DNA of 27,906 nt from DATBMY01 sp036554605 (GCA_036554605.1 DATBMY010000043.1:1-27906), one strand, 5' to 3'. Shown: positions 14,528-21,537, numbered from the stretch's first letter. The notes: a model not told the origin generated them from the letters alone. Translations and numbers: made by a program.

Positions 14528-14935
14528 ATGGCAAAAGCACAAGCAAAAGGCGGAAAGAAGAAGACCTTCAAACGCAAAGAGCGGCGCGTGGTGCCGCAGG
14601 GTATAGTCCACATACAGGCGAGCTTCAATAACACGCTTGTTTCGATCACTGATCTGGAAGGCAATCTCATCAGCCAGTCTTCGGCCGGAGCGTTAGGCTT
14701 CCACGGGTCTCGCAAGGGGACGCCGTTCGCGGCCCAGCAGGCGGCGAGCCGCGCGGCGCAGGCTGCGCGCGACGTCGGGATGCATTCGGCCGAGGTCCGC
14801 GTTAAAGGGCCCGGGTCGGGACGCGAATCCGCAGTGAGGGCGATCCAATCGTCGGGCATAAACGTGTCGGTCATTCGCGACGTGACGCCTATCCCGCACA
14901 ATGGATGCCGTCCGCCCAAGCGCCGCAGAGTGTAA
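14528..14935 (+). CDS. rpsK: 30S ribosomal protein S11
   Basis: S11 lies on the 30S platform near the Shine-Dalgarno helix. The 135-residue product has GIVHIQASFNNTLVSITDLE, GFHGSRKGTPFAAQQAASRA, VKGPGSGRESAVRAIQSSGI and the conserved tail DVTPIPHNGCRPPKRRRV. The N-terminus is lysine-rich. No strong Shine-Dalgarno is visible before the ATG. A structured 198-base gap follows. Confidence 0.97.
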   Translation: MAKAQAKGGKKKTFKRKERRVVPQGIVHIQASFNNTLVSITDLEGNLISQSSAGALGFHGSRKGTPFAAQQAASRAAQAARDVGMHSAEVRVKGPGSGRESAVRAIQSSGINVSVIRDVTPIPHNGCRPPKRRRV

Positions 14936-14991
14936 CTACGCTTTTAAGCCGGGGCGAACAAAACGCCTCGTCCTGTACTCATTAAAGGTTC

Positions 14992-15110
14992 AAACGCAAC
15001 CATGCGTTTTAAAGGAAGAAGGGCATTGGGACGATGACCTCGGATCGAAAGTCCGTGGCTCCGATGCCTGTAAACTTTTGCTGGCCGCTGATCGAATATT
15101 GATTCGCGGC
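14992..15110 (+). promoter_or_regulatory. Candidate structured RNA leader before rpsD
   Basis: The 198-base rpsK-rpsD gap has no gene and no heptads, but it folds well by eye. A 7-bp hairpin pairs 14992-14998 with 15003-15009. A longer stem pairs GGCATTGGGA (15022-15031) with TCCGATGCC (15060-15068) with one bulge and one G-U pair. It encloses a second stem, CCTCGGAT (15038-15045) with GTCCGTGG (15051-15058), with one mismatch. A third hairpin pairs GCCGC (15084-15088) with GCGGC (15106-15110). S4 represses its own synthesis through leader RNA in both E. coli and Bacillus, so an S4-responsive leader is a reasonable inference. Confidence 0.5.
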
Positions 15111-15133
15111 GATAGTAGATGGAGGGATAAGAG

Positions 15134-15772
15134 TTGGCTAGATATCGTGGACCGGTGTGCCGGTTGTGCCGCCGGGAAGGCATGAAGCTATTTTTAAAGG
15201 GTGAGCGCTGCTATAAGCCGAGCTGCCCAATCGAGAAACGCGGCACCCAGCCGCCCGGCCAGCACGGCCGTAACGTTCGCCGCGCCAAGCTCATCGGCTA
15301 CGGCGAACAGCTCCGTGAAAAGCAGAAAGTCAAGCGCATATATGGGATGCTGGAGCGCCAGTTCCGGCTCTACTTCGAACGCGCCGTTCGCATGAAAGGC
15401 GTGACGGGCGAGAACCTGCTTGCGCTGCTCGAGCGCCGCCTCGATAACGTGGTTTATCGCTTTGGACTGGCCACCTCGCGCCCGCAGGCGCGCCAGCTCG
15501 TCAATCATGGCCATATTCTCGTTAATGGCAGAAAGGTCGATATACCGAGCTTTCAGGTCAAGGTCGGCGACGAGGTCTCGGTGGCCGAAGCGAGCCGCTC
15601 CAACGGTCATATAGAGAGCGCCTGGCAGACCGCTTCGGGACGCGGGCGTCCGGGCTGGCTTGAGATCACATCGCAGGAAGGGATGCGCGGTCGCGTAATC
15701 GCGCTACCAAGGCGCGAAGATATAGGCCAGAACATAAACGAACAACTAATCGTCGAGCTTTATTCGAAGTAG
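15134..15772 (+). CDS. rpsD: 30S ribosomal protein S4, zinc type, TTG start
   Basis: S4 is a primary 16S-binding protein and a known autogenous regulator. The start is TTG at 15134, giving the canonical MARYRGPVCRLCRREGMKLF; GGAGGG lies 8 bases upstream. The product has 212 residues. Cys9, Cys12, Cys26 and Cys31 form the zinc site of the C+ form. The S4 RNA-binding domain includes RRLDNVVYRFGLATSRPQAR and QLVNHGHILVNGRKVDIPSF. The end is EQLIVELYSK. The rare start codon in an otherwise ATG-starting operon may keep S4 output low. Confidence 0.96.
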   Translation: MARYRGPVCRLCRREGMKLFLKGERCYKPSCPIEKRGTQPPGQHGRNVRRAKLIGYGEQLREKQKVKRIYGMLERQFRLYFERAVRMKGVTGENLLALLERRLDNVVYRFGLATSRPQARQLVNHGHILVNGRKVDIPSFQVKVGDEVSVAEASRSNGHIESAWQTASGRGRPGWLEITSQEGMRGRVIALPRREDIGQNINEQLIVELYSK

Positions 15773-15781
15773 CCGGTGAAG

Positions 15782-15852
15782 GCTACAGGTTACAGGTGCC
15801 GGAGCAGGAAAGCTCCCGGTCCCCGCAACCCGTAACCTGTAACCTGTAACCT
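15782..15852. repeat. Heptad inverted-repeat element, rpsD-rpoA gap
   Basis: Left CTACAGG, TTACAGG and right CCCGTAA, CCTGTAA, CCTGTAA, CCTAATT are reverse complements (GGTTACA family). Between them GGAGC and GCTCC form a central hairpin. The right arm stops 5 bases before GAGAGGAAG, the rpoA ribosome binding site. Confidence 0.85.
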
Positions 15853-15867
15853 AATTGAGAGGAAGCA

Positions 15868-16878
15868 ATGAACGGATCTGAAACTCAATTCTTGATCGGT
15901 TTCCAGAAACCGAAGCGCCTCGCCTCTGAGACCGAAACTCTCACGAGCCGCTACGGCAAATTCTACGCCCAGCCTTTCGAGCGCGGCTTCGGCACAACTA
16001 TCGGCAATTGCCTGCGCCGCGCTTTGCTCTCGTCGGTCGAGGGCGCGGCCATAACGGCCGTCAAGATCGAGGGCGTCCTCCACGAGTTCTCTTCTATACA
16101 AGGGGTCGTCGAAGATGCGACCGACATAATACTCAACCTCAAGCGCATACCGTTCAAGCTCCATGGGGCAGGACCTAAGACGCTTCGCGTCGAGCGCAAC
16201 GTGCCGGGAGAGATGCTGTCGGGCGAGATAGAGAGCGACAGCGAGGTGGAAATCCTCGACCCTAACGTCCACATCGCGACCATCTCGGAGGGCGGATCGC
16301 TTTCCATAGAGATGCGCCTGAAGCGCGGCCGCGGATATGTCTCCGCCGAGCGCAACTACGACGAAGATCTGGCGGTCGGCTATATCCCGATAGACTCCGT
16401 CCATTCGCCGGTCAAGAAAGTCAACTACACCGTCGATTCCGCCAGGCTGGGTCAGGATACCGATTACGACAAGCTGACGGTGGAAGTCTGGACCAACGGC
16501 TCGGTCAAGCCCGAGAATGCAGTGGGGCTGGCCGCGAAGCTGATCAAAGATCACATGCAGATCTTCATCAACTTTGAGGAAGAGCCGGAGCTCGCCGAGT
16601 CGGAATCCGAAGAGGGCGGGCGCATGACGTTTAACGAAAACCTCGACCGCTCCGTCGACGAGCTTGAGCTGTCGGTGCGGTCCTACAACTGTCTTAAGAA
16701 CGCCGACATCCGCACGATACGCGAGCTTGTGCAGAAGTCCGAAGCCGAGATGCTCAAGACGAAGAACTTCGGCCGCAAATCGCTTAACGAAATAAAAGAG
16801 ATTCTTCACTCGATGGGACTGCACCTCGGGATGAGATTCGACGAACAGGGCCGCGTGATCGAAGAGGCGGGAGCCTGA
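15868..16878 (+). CDS. rpoA: RNA polymerase subunit alpha
   Basis: Alpha nucleates RNA polymerase assembly and its C-domain binds UP elements and activators. The 336-residue product has the N-domain dimer region (YGKFYAQPFERGFGTTIGNC, then LRRALLSSVEGAAITAVKIE) and VLHEFSSIQGVVEDATDIIL. An acidic linker around residues 230-250 joins the C-domain (about 258-322), with LSVRSYNCLKNADIRTIREL and KNFGRKSLNEIKEIL. GAGAGGAAG precedes the ATG. Confidence 0.98.
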   Translation: MNGSETQFLIGFQKPKRLASETETLTSRYGKFYAQPFERGFGTTIGNCLRRALLSSVEGAAITAVKIEGVLHEFSSIQGVVEDATDIILNLKRIPFKLHGAGPKTLRVERNVPGEMLSGEIESDSEVEILDPNVHIATISEGGSLSIEMRLKRGRGYVSAERNYDEDLAVGYIPIDSVHSPVKKVNYTVDSARLGQDTDYDKLTVEVWTNGSVKPENAVGLAAKLIKDHMQIFINFEEEPELAESESEEGGRMTFNENLDRSVDELELSVRSYNCLKNADIRTIRELVQKSEAEMLKTKNFGRKSLNEIKEILHSMGLHLGMRFDEQGRVIEEAGA

Positions 16879-16890
16879 GAAGAATACCGG

Positions 16891-16942
16891 ATCGCTTGCG
16901 CTGATTGATGAGTCGCCCGATTCATCAGCCAGCGCAAGTGAT
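16891..16942 (+). repeat. Long imperfect inverted repeat, rpoA-rplQ gap
   Basis: The arms 16891-16912 and 16921-16942 are complementary over 22 positions with about four mismatches, around an 8-base loop. The longest perfect part is CAGCGCAAG with its complement. It is not built of heptads and has no U-run, so it reads as a processing or stability hairpin rather than a terminator. Confidence 0.6.
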
Positions 16943-16969
16943 TCAACCGTGTTTTATAAGGGGCCTGAT

Positions 16970-17623
16970 ATGCGACATAAAGTAGCTCATAGAAAGTTAG
17001 GGCGTAAGAGCGAGCACCGCAGCGCGCTGCTGCGCAATCTGTGTACGTCGCTCATCGTCAACGAGCGAGTGATAACTACGCTTCCGAAAGCGAAAGAACT
17101 TCGCCCATTCGCCGAGCGCGCAATAACGCTGGGCAAGCGCGCGCTACAGGCGGACGCCCCCGAGGCCGCGCTGCATGCGCGCCGCCTTGCCGCCGCGTAC
17201 TTTTATACCGGCAACACCAACCGCATCCCCGACGGCGGATATAAGCGCCCGCACGCTCCGCGAACCGGCGGGGTCGCCGCGCTCAATAAGCTGTTTGATG
17301 AGATTGCGGCGCGCTTCGCGGATAGACCCGGCGGCTATACGAGAATCCTCAAACTCGGCGCGCGGCGCGGCGATGGCGCCGAGATGGCGCTCATAGAGCT
17401 GATCGGCAGCGAGAAGGCCGCCGTCAAGGAAGAGGAGAAGAAGGAAGAGAAGAAAGGGCGTCGCCTCTTCGGCCGCCGCAAAAAGGCCGAGCTTAAGGAA
17501 GGCGTCCCTCAAGAGCAGCCCGTAAAGAAGGCGGCCGCCTCAGGCACGGGCGAGGGGAAGAAAAAGGGCGAAGGCGAAGCCAGTCCCAAAGCGCAGCGAA
17601 CAAAGAAGGAAGAGAGCAAATAG
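16970..17623 (+). CDS. rplQ: 50S ribosomal protein L17 with C-terminal extension
   Basis: L17 lies near the tunnel exit. The ATG at 16970 gives the canonical MRHKVAHRKLGRKSEHRSAL, behind AAGGGG. The product has 217 residues against about 115-130 in most bacteria. The core ends near residue 146 (GDGAEMALIELIG) and holds an extra segment of about 20 residues (TGNTNRIPDGGYKRPHAPRT). Residues 147-217 are a Lys/Glu/Ala-rich, probably disordered tail. A GTG at 16949 is in frame but would place residues before the canonical start. It is the last gene before a strong terminator. Confidence 0.95.
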   Translation: MRHKVAHRKLGRKSEHRSALLRNLCTSLIVNERVITTLPKAKELRPFAERAITLGKRALQADAPEAALHARRLAAAYFYTGNTNRIPDGGYKRPHAPRTGGVAALNKLFDEIAARFADRPGGYTRILKLGARRGDGAEMALIELIGSEKAAVKEEEKKEEKKGRRLFGRRKKAELKEGVPQEQPVKKAAASGTGEGKKKGEGEASPKAQRTKKEESK

Positions 17624-17645
17624 CGTGCTCGCTTGTCCGGTGTTG

Positions 17646-17686
17646 CGAAAGCCTCAGCCGCGTCCGGTTGAGGCTTTCGTTTGTTC
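17646..17686 (+). terminator. Intrinsic terminator after rplQ
   Basis: CGAAAGCCTCA (17646-17656) and TGAGGCTTTCG (17669-17679) form a perfect 11-bp stem, with a further CCG/CGG pair possible inside the loop. TTTGTTC follows. It lies 23 bases after the rplQ stop and marks the end of the ribosomal transcript. Confidence 0.8.
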
Positions 17687-17783
17687 TGGTGGCGCGGTAT
17701 AGTTTCTGGTCTCCATTCATTGAGTCGAGGGACGAGGCCAGAGTCTTGATTTCAGAAGAGGGAAGCTAAATCGTGAGGCCGGC

Positions 17784-18287
17784 ATGAATTTGAAAGAACT
17801 CAAAGAGCTGATCGAGCTTATCAGTGAAAAAGGGTTCGCGGAGTTCGAGATCGAGCGCCAGGGATTTCGCCTGCGAATCAGCCGATTCAAGGAGCCGTCG
17901 CAACAGCTTTTTCCGCCCGTGGCCGCTCCGGTCGTCATCTCTCCTGCTCTGCCCGGCGCGCCGGTCCATTATGAACCCGCGCAGCACGAGGCGCCTCCCG
18001 CCCCGCCCGCTCCGGTTGCCGAGCCCGCACGGGCAGAGCCAGCATCACCGCTTCACGTCATAAAGTCTCCAATCGTAGGGACGTTTTACCGCGCCCCTTC
18101 GCCTTCGTCCCCGTCGTTCGTCAATGTCGGCGACCGCGTCGAGACAGAAACCGTCGTGTGCATCATTGAAGCAATGAAGCTTATGAACGAGATACAGGCC
18201 GAAGTTAGCGGCGTCATCATGGAAATCTATCCTCAGAACGGACAGGCCGTCGAGTACGGCCAACCGCTGTTCGGAATAAAAACTTAG
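17784..18287 (+). CDS. accB: Biotin carboxyl carrier protein of acetyl-CoA carboxylase
   Basis: AccB carries the biotin that shuttles carboxyl groups in the first step of fatty-acid synthesis. The 167-residue product has the N-terminal helical segment MNLKELKELIELISEKGFAE, a Pro/Ala-rich flexible linker (about 46-88), and the biotinyl domain. The biotin site is EAMKLMNEI with Lys132. The domain begins IKSPIVGTFYRAPSPSSPSF. It is the first gene after the rplQ terminator, so a promoter probably lies in 17687-17783, although none is clear by eye. Confidence 0.97.
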   Translation: MNLKELKELIELISEKGFAEFEIERQGFRLRISRFKEPSQQLFPPVAAPVVISPALPGAPVHYEPAQHEAPPAPPAPVAEPARAEPASPLHVIKSPIVGTFYRAPSPSSPSFVNVGDRVETETVVCIIEAMKLMNEIQAEVSGVIMEIYPQNGQAVEYGQPLFGIKT

Positions 18288-18288
18288 G

Positions 18289-18389
18289 GATCAGCGGCCG
18301 GGGCAGTGAAATAGTATCTGAAATACTAAATTGCGGATTTGAAATACAAGAACTACTGGCAACCGACCCCTGACCACTGACCTCTGACT
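18289..18389. repeat. Nested heptad element, accB-accC gap
   Basis: A short left arm (GGGATCAGCGGCCGGGGCAG) and right-arm copies CCCTGACC, ACTGACC, TCTGACTC flank a core of AT-rich palindromes (GTATCTGAAATAC and GATTTGAAATAC). It reaches within 3 bases of the accC start, leaving no visible Shine-Dalgarno. It shows that these elements are not confined to ribosomal genes. Confidence 0.75.
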
Positions 18390-18392
18390 CGT

Positions 18393-19784
18393 ATGTTCAA
18401 GAAGATTCTCATAGCCAACCGCGGTGAGATTGCGACGCGCATAATATGGGCGTGCAAAGAGCTGGGTATAAAGACGGTCGCGATTCATTCCGAAGCCGAC
18501 CGCGACTCTTTGCACGTGCGCTTCGCCGACGAGGCGATCTGCATCGGTCCTGCCCCGTCCGCGAAAAGCTATCTGAGCATCCCGGCCGTCATCTCCGCCG
18601 CCGAGATCAGCAACGTAGACGCCATTCATCCAGGCTATGGGTTCCTGGCCGAGAACGCCTATTTCGCCGAAGTATGCGAGGCATGCAATATAAAGTTTAT
18701 TGGCCCGACTCCAGACAGCATTCGCCTGATGGGAGATAAAGCGCAGGCGCGCGCAGCGATGAAGGAGGCCGGGGTTCCAATCACGCCCGGGTTTGATGGG
18801 ATTATTGAGGATGAGGGTCAGGCGCTGGCGATAGCCGAGGAGATCGGCTATCCGGTCATCATAAAGGCCTCGGCCGGCGGAGGCGGGCGCGGGATGCGCA
18901 TAGTCCGCAACCGCGAAGAGCTGCTGACGGCGCTGCCGGCTGCCCAGCACGAAGCGCAGCTTGCCTTCAATAACCCCGCGGTCTATATAGAAAAGTATAT
19001 AGAGGTCGCGCGCCATATAGAGATACAGGTCCTCGGCGACGTACACGGTAACGTGGTGCATCTGGGCGAGCGCGAATGCTCCATACAGCGCCGCCACCAG
19101 AAGCTTATCGAAGAATCCCCATCGCCCGCGCTCACTCCGGAGCTAAGAGAAAAGATGGGCCAGGTGGCCGTGCGGGCCTGTCGAGAGATAGGCTATGTCA
19201 GCGCCGGCACCATGGAGTTTTTGCTCGACGAGAACTTGAACTTTTTTTTCATGGAGATGAACACTCGCATACAGGTCGAACATCCCGTAACGGAGATGGT
19301 CACCAACACTGACCTCGTGCGCGAGCAGATACTGATCGCCGCCGGAGAGCGGCTGGAGTTCGGCCAGGACGACATAGTCTTTAGCGGCCACGCAATTGAA
19401 TGCCGCATCAATGCCGAATCGCCTTTGACCTATGCCCCGTCACCCGGTTTGATTACCGCGATGAATCTTCCGGGCGGCCCGGGCGTGCGTGTTGATACGG
19501 CGGCCTATCCGGGCTGGTTCGTCCCGCCGCATTACGATTCGCTGATAGCCAAGCTCATTGTCCATCACCGCACGCGCGAGATGGCCATAGCACGTATGAG
19601 GCGCGCGCTTGAAGCCTTCATCGTCGAAGGCATAGAGACTTCCGTCCCTTTGCACCAGCGCATCCTTGCCGACCCCGACTTTGCAGAAGGGCGTCTGTCC
19701 ACAAAATTCATGGAGCGGTTTATTCCCGCGAGACCGGGCGGCAAGGGGCGCGCGCAGGAGGCCGCTTTGAGCATCACCGAGTAG
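18393..19784 (+). CDS. accC: Acetyl-CoA carboxylase, biotin carboxylase subunit
   Basis: AccC carboxylates biotin on AccB using ATP and bicarbonate. The 463-residue product starts MFKKILIANRGEIATRIIWA. The ATP-grasp glycine loop is ASAGGGGRGMR (residues 159-169) with Lys116 and Lys158. HQKLIEESPSP (235-245) and EMNTRIQVEHPVTE (288-301) hold the catalytic Glu288, Arg292, Gln294, Val295 and Glu296. The C-terminal biotin carboxylase domain is complete. No ribosome binding site is evident because a repeat element abuts the ATG. It runs straight into thiE. Confidence 0.98.
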   Translation: MFKKILIANRGEIATRIIWACKELGIKTVAIHSEADRDSLHVRFADEAICIGPAPSAKSYLSIPAVISAAEISNVDAIHPGYGFLAENAYFAEVCEACNIKFIGPTPDSIRLMGDKAQARAAMKEAGVPITPGFDGIIEDEGQALAIAEEIGYPVIIKASAGGGGRGMRIVRNREELLTALPAAQHEAQLAFNNPAVYIEKYIEVARHIEIQVLGDVHGNVVHLGERECSIQRRHQKLIEESPSPALTPELREKMGQVAVRACREIGYVSAGTMEFLLDENLNFFFMEMNTRIQVEHPVTEMVTNTDLVREQILIAAGERLEFGQDDIVFSGHAIECRINAESPLTYAPSPGLITAMNLPGGPGVRVDTAAYPGWFVPPHYDSLIAKLIVHHRTREMAIARMRRALEAFIVEGIETSVPLHQRILADPDFAEGRLSTKFMERFIPARPGGKGRAQEAALSITE

Positions 19785-19790
19785 TTGAGG

Positions 19791-20414
19791 ATGATCGTTT
19801 CACTTCCCAGACTCTATCCAATAACCGATACTCGACTATCCGGACTCTCGCATACCGAGCAGGTAGAGCGGCTGGCGGCGGCCGGCGCGACCTTAATACA
19901 GTTGCGCGAAAAAGCTGCCTCGCCGCGAGAGTTCTATACCGACGCGCTCAGCGCGGTTCGTGCGGCAAGGCGGCTGGGCGTGCGGGTGATAATAAATGAC
20001 CGGGTTGATATCGCGCTCGCCGTCAATGCCGATGGCGTTCACCTGGGGCAGGACGACCTGCCTGTGAGCAAGGCAAGGTTACTGCTTGGCGGAGGCGCGA
20101 TCATAGGTTACTCGACTCATAGCTTGAAACAGGCTGTGGAAGCCAGTTCTGAGCCTGTCGACTATATTGCTATCGGGCCGGTATTTCAGACCGTGACGAA
20201 AGAGAATCCTGATCCGGTGATCGGACTTGAAGGAGTTGCCGAGGTCAGACCGCGAATAAATAAACCGCTTGTAGCCATCGGCGGCATCACCCTTGACCGC
20301 GCGCGCTCAGTGATAGGAGCGGGCGCTGATAGCCTGGCCGTAATCTCAGACATCTACCGCGCGGGCGACATCGAGGGCCGGGTAAAGGCCTATCTGCAAG
20401 CGACCGGGAACTAA
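19791..20414 (+). CDS. thiE: Thiamine phosphate synthase
   Basis: ThiE joins HMP-pyrophosphate and thiazole phosphate to make thiamine phosphate. The product has 207 residues, normal length. Motifs are RLYPITDTR, TLIQLREKAA, IINDRVDIALAVNADGVHLG with QDDLP, IGYSTHS, YIAIGPVFQTVTKENPD and VAIGGITLDRARSVIGAGAD. The start is uncertain: ATG at 19791, or a TTG at 19785 directly after the accC stop. It is probably translated by coupling to accC. Confidence 0.93.
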   Translation: MIVSLPRLYPITDTRLSGLSHTEQVERLAAAGATLIQLREKAASPREFYTDALSAVRAARRLGVRVIINDRVDIALAVNADGVHLGQDDLPVSKARLLLGGGAIIGYSTHSLKQAVEASSEPVDYIAIGPVFQTVTKENPDPVIGLEGVAEVRPRINKPLVAIGGITLDRARSVIGAGADSLAVISDIYRAGDIEGRVKAYLQATGN

Positions 20415-20425
20415 TGCGAGTGATT

Positions 20426-20452
20426 AAGCGGGCCTTCGCCTCAGGCCCGCTT
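20426..20452. terminator. Terminator hairpin between convergent thiE and the DUF1573 gene
   Basis: AAGCGGGCC (20426-20434) and GGCCCGCTT (20444-20452) form a perfect 9-bp stem with a 9-base loop. It begins 12 bases after the thiE stop and lies 18 bases beyond the stop of the opposing gene. It can serve both directions, although neither side has a long U-run. Confidence 0.65.
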
Positions 20453-20469
20453 GATCCGAGATATGATAA

Positions 20470-21537
20470 TCAGTTGAAAGCGGCTTTAATGGGGATTTCA
20501 AGCACGGGAGTTTCAGGGTCATTCGTCTCAATGCGCACCTTGCCCTGATGCTCGCCCGCTTTGATCTTTGACTGGTCCAGCTTTAGTTTGATCACATAGA
20601 TCTCCCCCTCTTTTTCAGTGGCAAGCTCAAGCTTGAGGAAGGGAAGCGTCGAGCTGTAGGAATTGATCTTCAGCCCGCCCTCGCGCACTTTCCGAACGTA
20701 GATCATCGGCCAGTTGATGGCCGACAGGTCGGACGACGCGGGCAGCGTCGGCATCAGGATCGAGGTCGGCATCGCGAACACGCGTGGGAAGATGGTGGCC
20801 TCAAGCTCGACGGTCATCTCAGGCTGTTGCGGATCGTCGGTCACTATGCGCACCGCCTGACGGTACTGGCCCGGCTTGAGCGCGGGGTTCGTAGCGACGT
20901 GCAACTCGTATCTTCTGCCGTCCTGTATAGTCTGAACCGTCGCGGTAAAGTCTGTTCCGCCCGGCACGACCTGTTTGATATGGACCGGGTTTGTGCCGGG
21001 GTTGTAAAAATAAAGCCGGCTCGCCGAGCTTTGGCCCGTCAGGACGCTGGTCACCCAGCGGTTAACAGGCTCTACCACGAATGGGCCCGATGGCTTTACA
21101 GGCGTCATCGGGACTGACCTGTGAGTCGGCGCCGGCGGGGGCTCCATCTTAAACCGGGCGCGAAGTATAAGATTGAAGCTGGGCTGTTGCGGATCGTTGG
21201 TCGTCACGTTGGCCGATTTGACTACCTCTCCGGCATACCCTTGCGTGTTGTCTATCCTCAGTTCGATCTTTCCCTCCTTACCAGGAGGCACGACTTTGTC
21301 GTAGTCGCCTTTTGTGCATCCTCAGCCAGGGCTTACGTTTTTTATGAGCAGGTCGCCTTTACCCTCATTCTTTATCTTGAAGGTGTGAACCAGCGGGACG
21401 CCCGCTTTCACTTCACCGAAGTCATGATTAAGGGTTTCGATAACCATTTTCGGTGGCGGCTGATTGGATTGCGCAAGCGCCGCGCTCGCTAAAAAGAGAG
21501 CGAGGATTGACGCCAGCGATTGGCGGATAAGTTTCAT
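20470..21537 (-). CDS. Exported DUF1573 protein with in-frame TGA, candidate selenoprotein
   Basis: The - strand frame from ATG 21537 to the TGA at 20470 is open except for one TGA at 21324-21322, giving 355 residues if that codon is read. Residues 1-23 (MKLIRQSLASILALFLASAA, LAQ) are a signal peptide, so the protein is exported. A DUF1573 domain follows: LNHDFGEVKAGVPLVHTFKI, then NVSPG-[UGA]-GCTKGDYDK and VVPPGKEGKIELRID. The family has CGCT there, so the UGA replaces the first Cys (position 72) and leaves U-G-C. Two further beta-rich repeats without cysteines fill the rest (about 125-230 and 245-355). GGAG lies about 13 bases before the ATG. Read conventionally it would be an 71-residue fragment plus an orphan 3' part. 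A nonsense mutation or a base error cannot be excluded. No function is assigned. Confidence 0.85.
21273..21310 (-). promoter_or_regulatory. SECIS-like hairpins downstream of the UGA
   Basis: Counting from the UGA, bases 12-36 can pair as AGGC, a 4-base bulge ending in U, and ACGAC around an AAA loop with GUCGU and GCCU. The loop lies 25-27 bases after the UGA, within bacterial SECIS spacing. The loop lacks the G usually found at its first or second position. An alternative hairpin at bases 34-49 (CCUCC, loop UGGUAA, GGAGG) has G in position 2 but lies slightly far. Support is therefore partial. Confidence 0.3.
21322..21324 (-). other. In-frame UGA at a conserved cysteine position, candidate selenocysteine codon
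   Basis: The codon before is GGC (Gly) and those after are GGA TGC ACA AAA (Gly-Cys-Thr-Lys). The TGA stands where DUF1573 proteins have Cys in the CGCT motif, one base away from TGC. All other codons of the frame are sense. Ordinary TGA stops occur elsewhere (rpoA, map, adk), so general reassignment of TGA is excluded. Confidence 0.5.

Noticed and set aside
15790..16824. Long - strand open frame opposite rpoA
   Set aside because: It is a shadow of rpoA; the + strand protein is unmistakable and the antisense product has no known motif.
20470..21291. A separate gene starting at the GTG at 21291
   Set aside because: This frame continues directly from the upstream part across a single TGA, and the ten codons between carry conserved DUF1573 residues. 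It also has no signal peptide of its own. One gene with a recoded or mutated codon explains it better.
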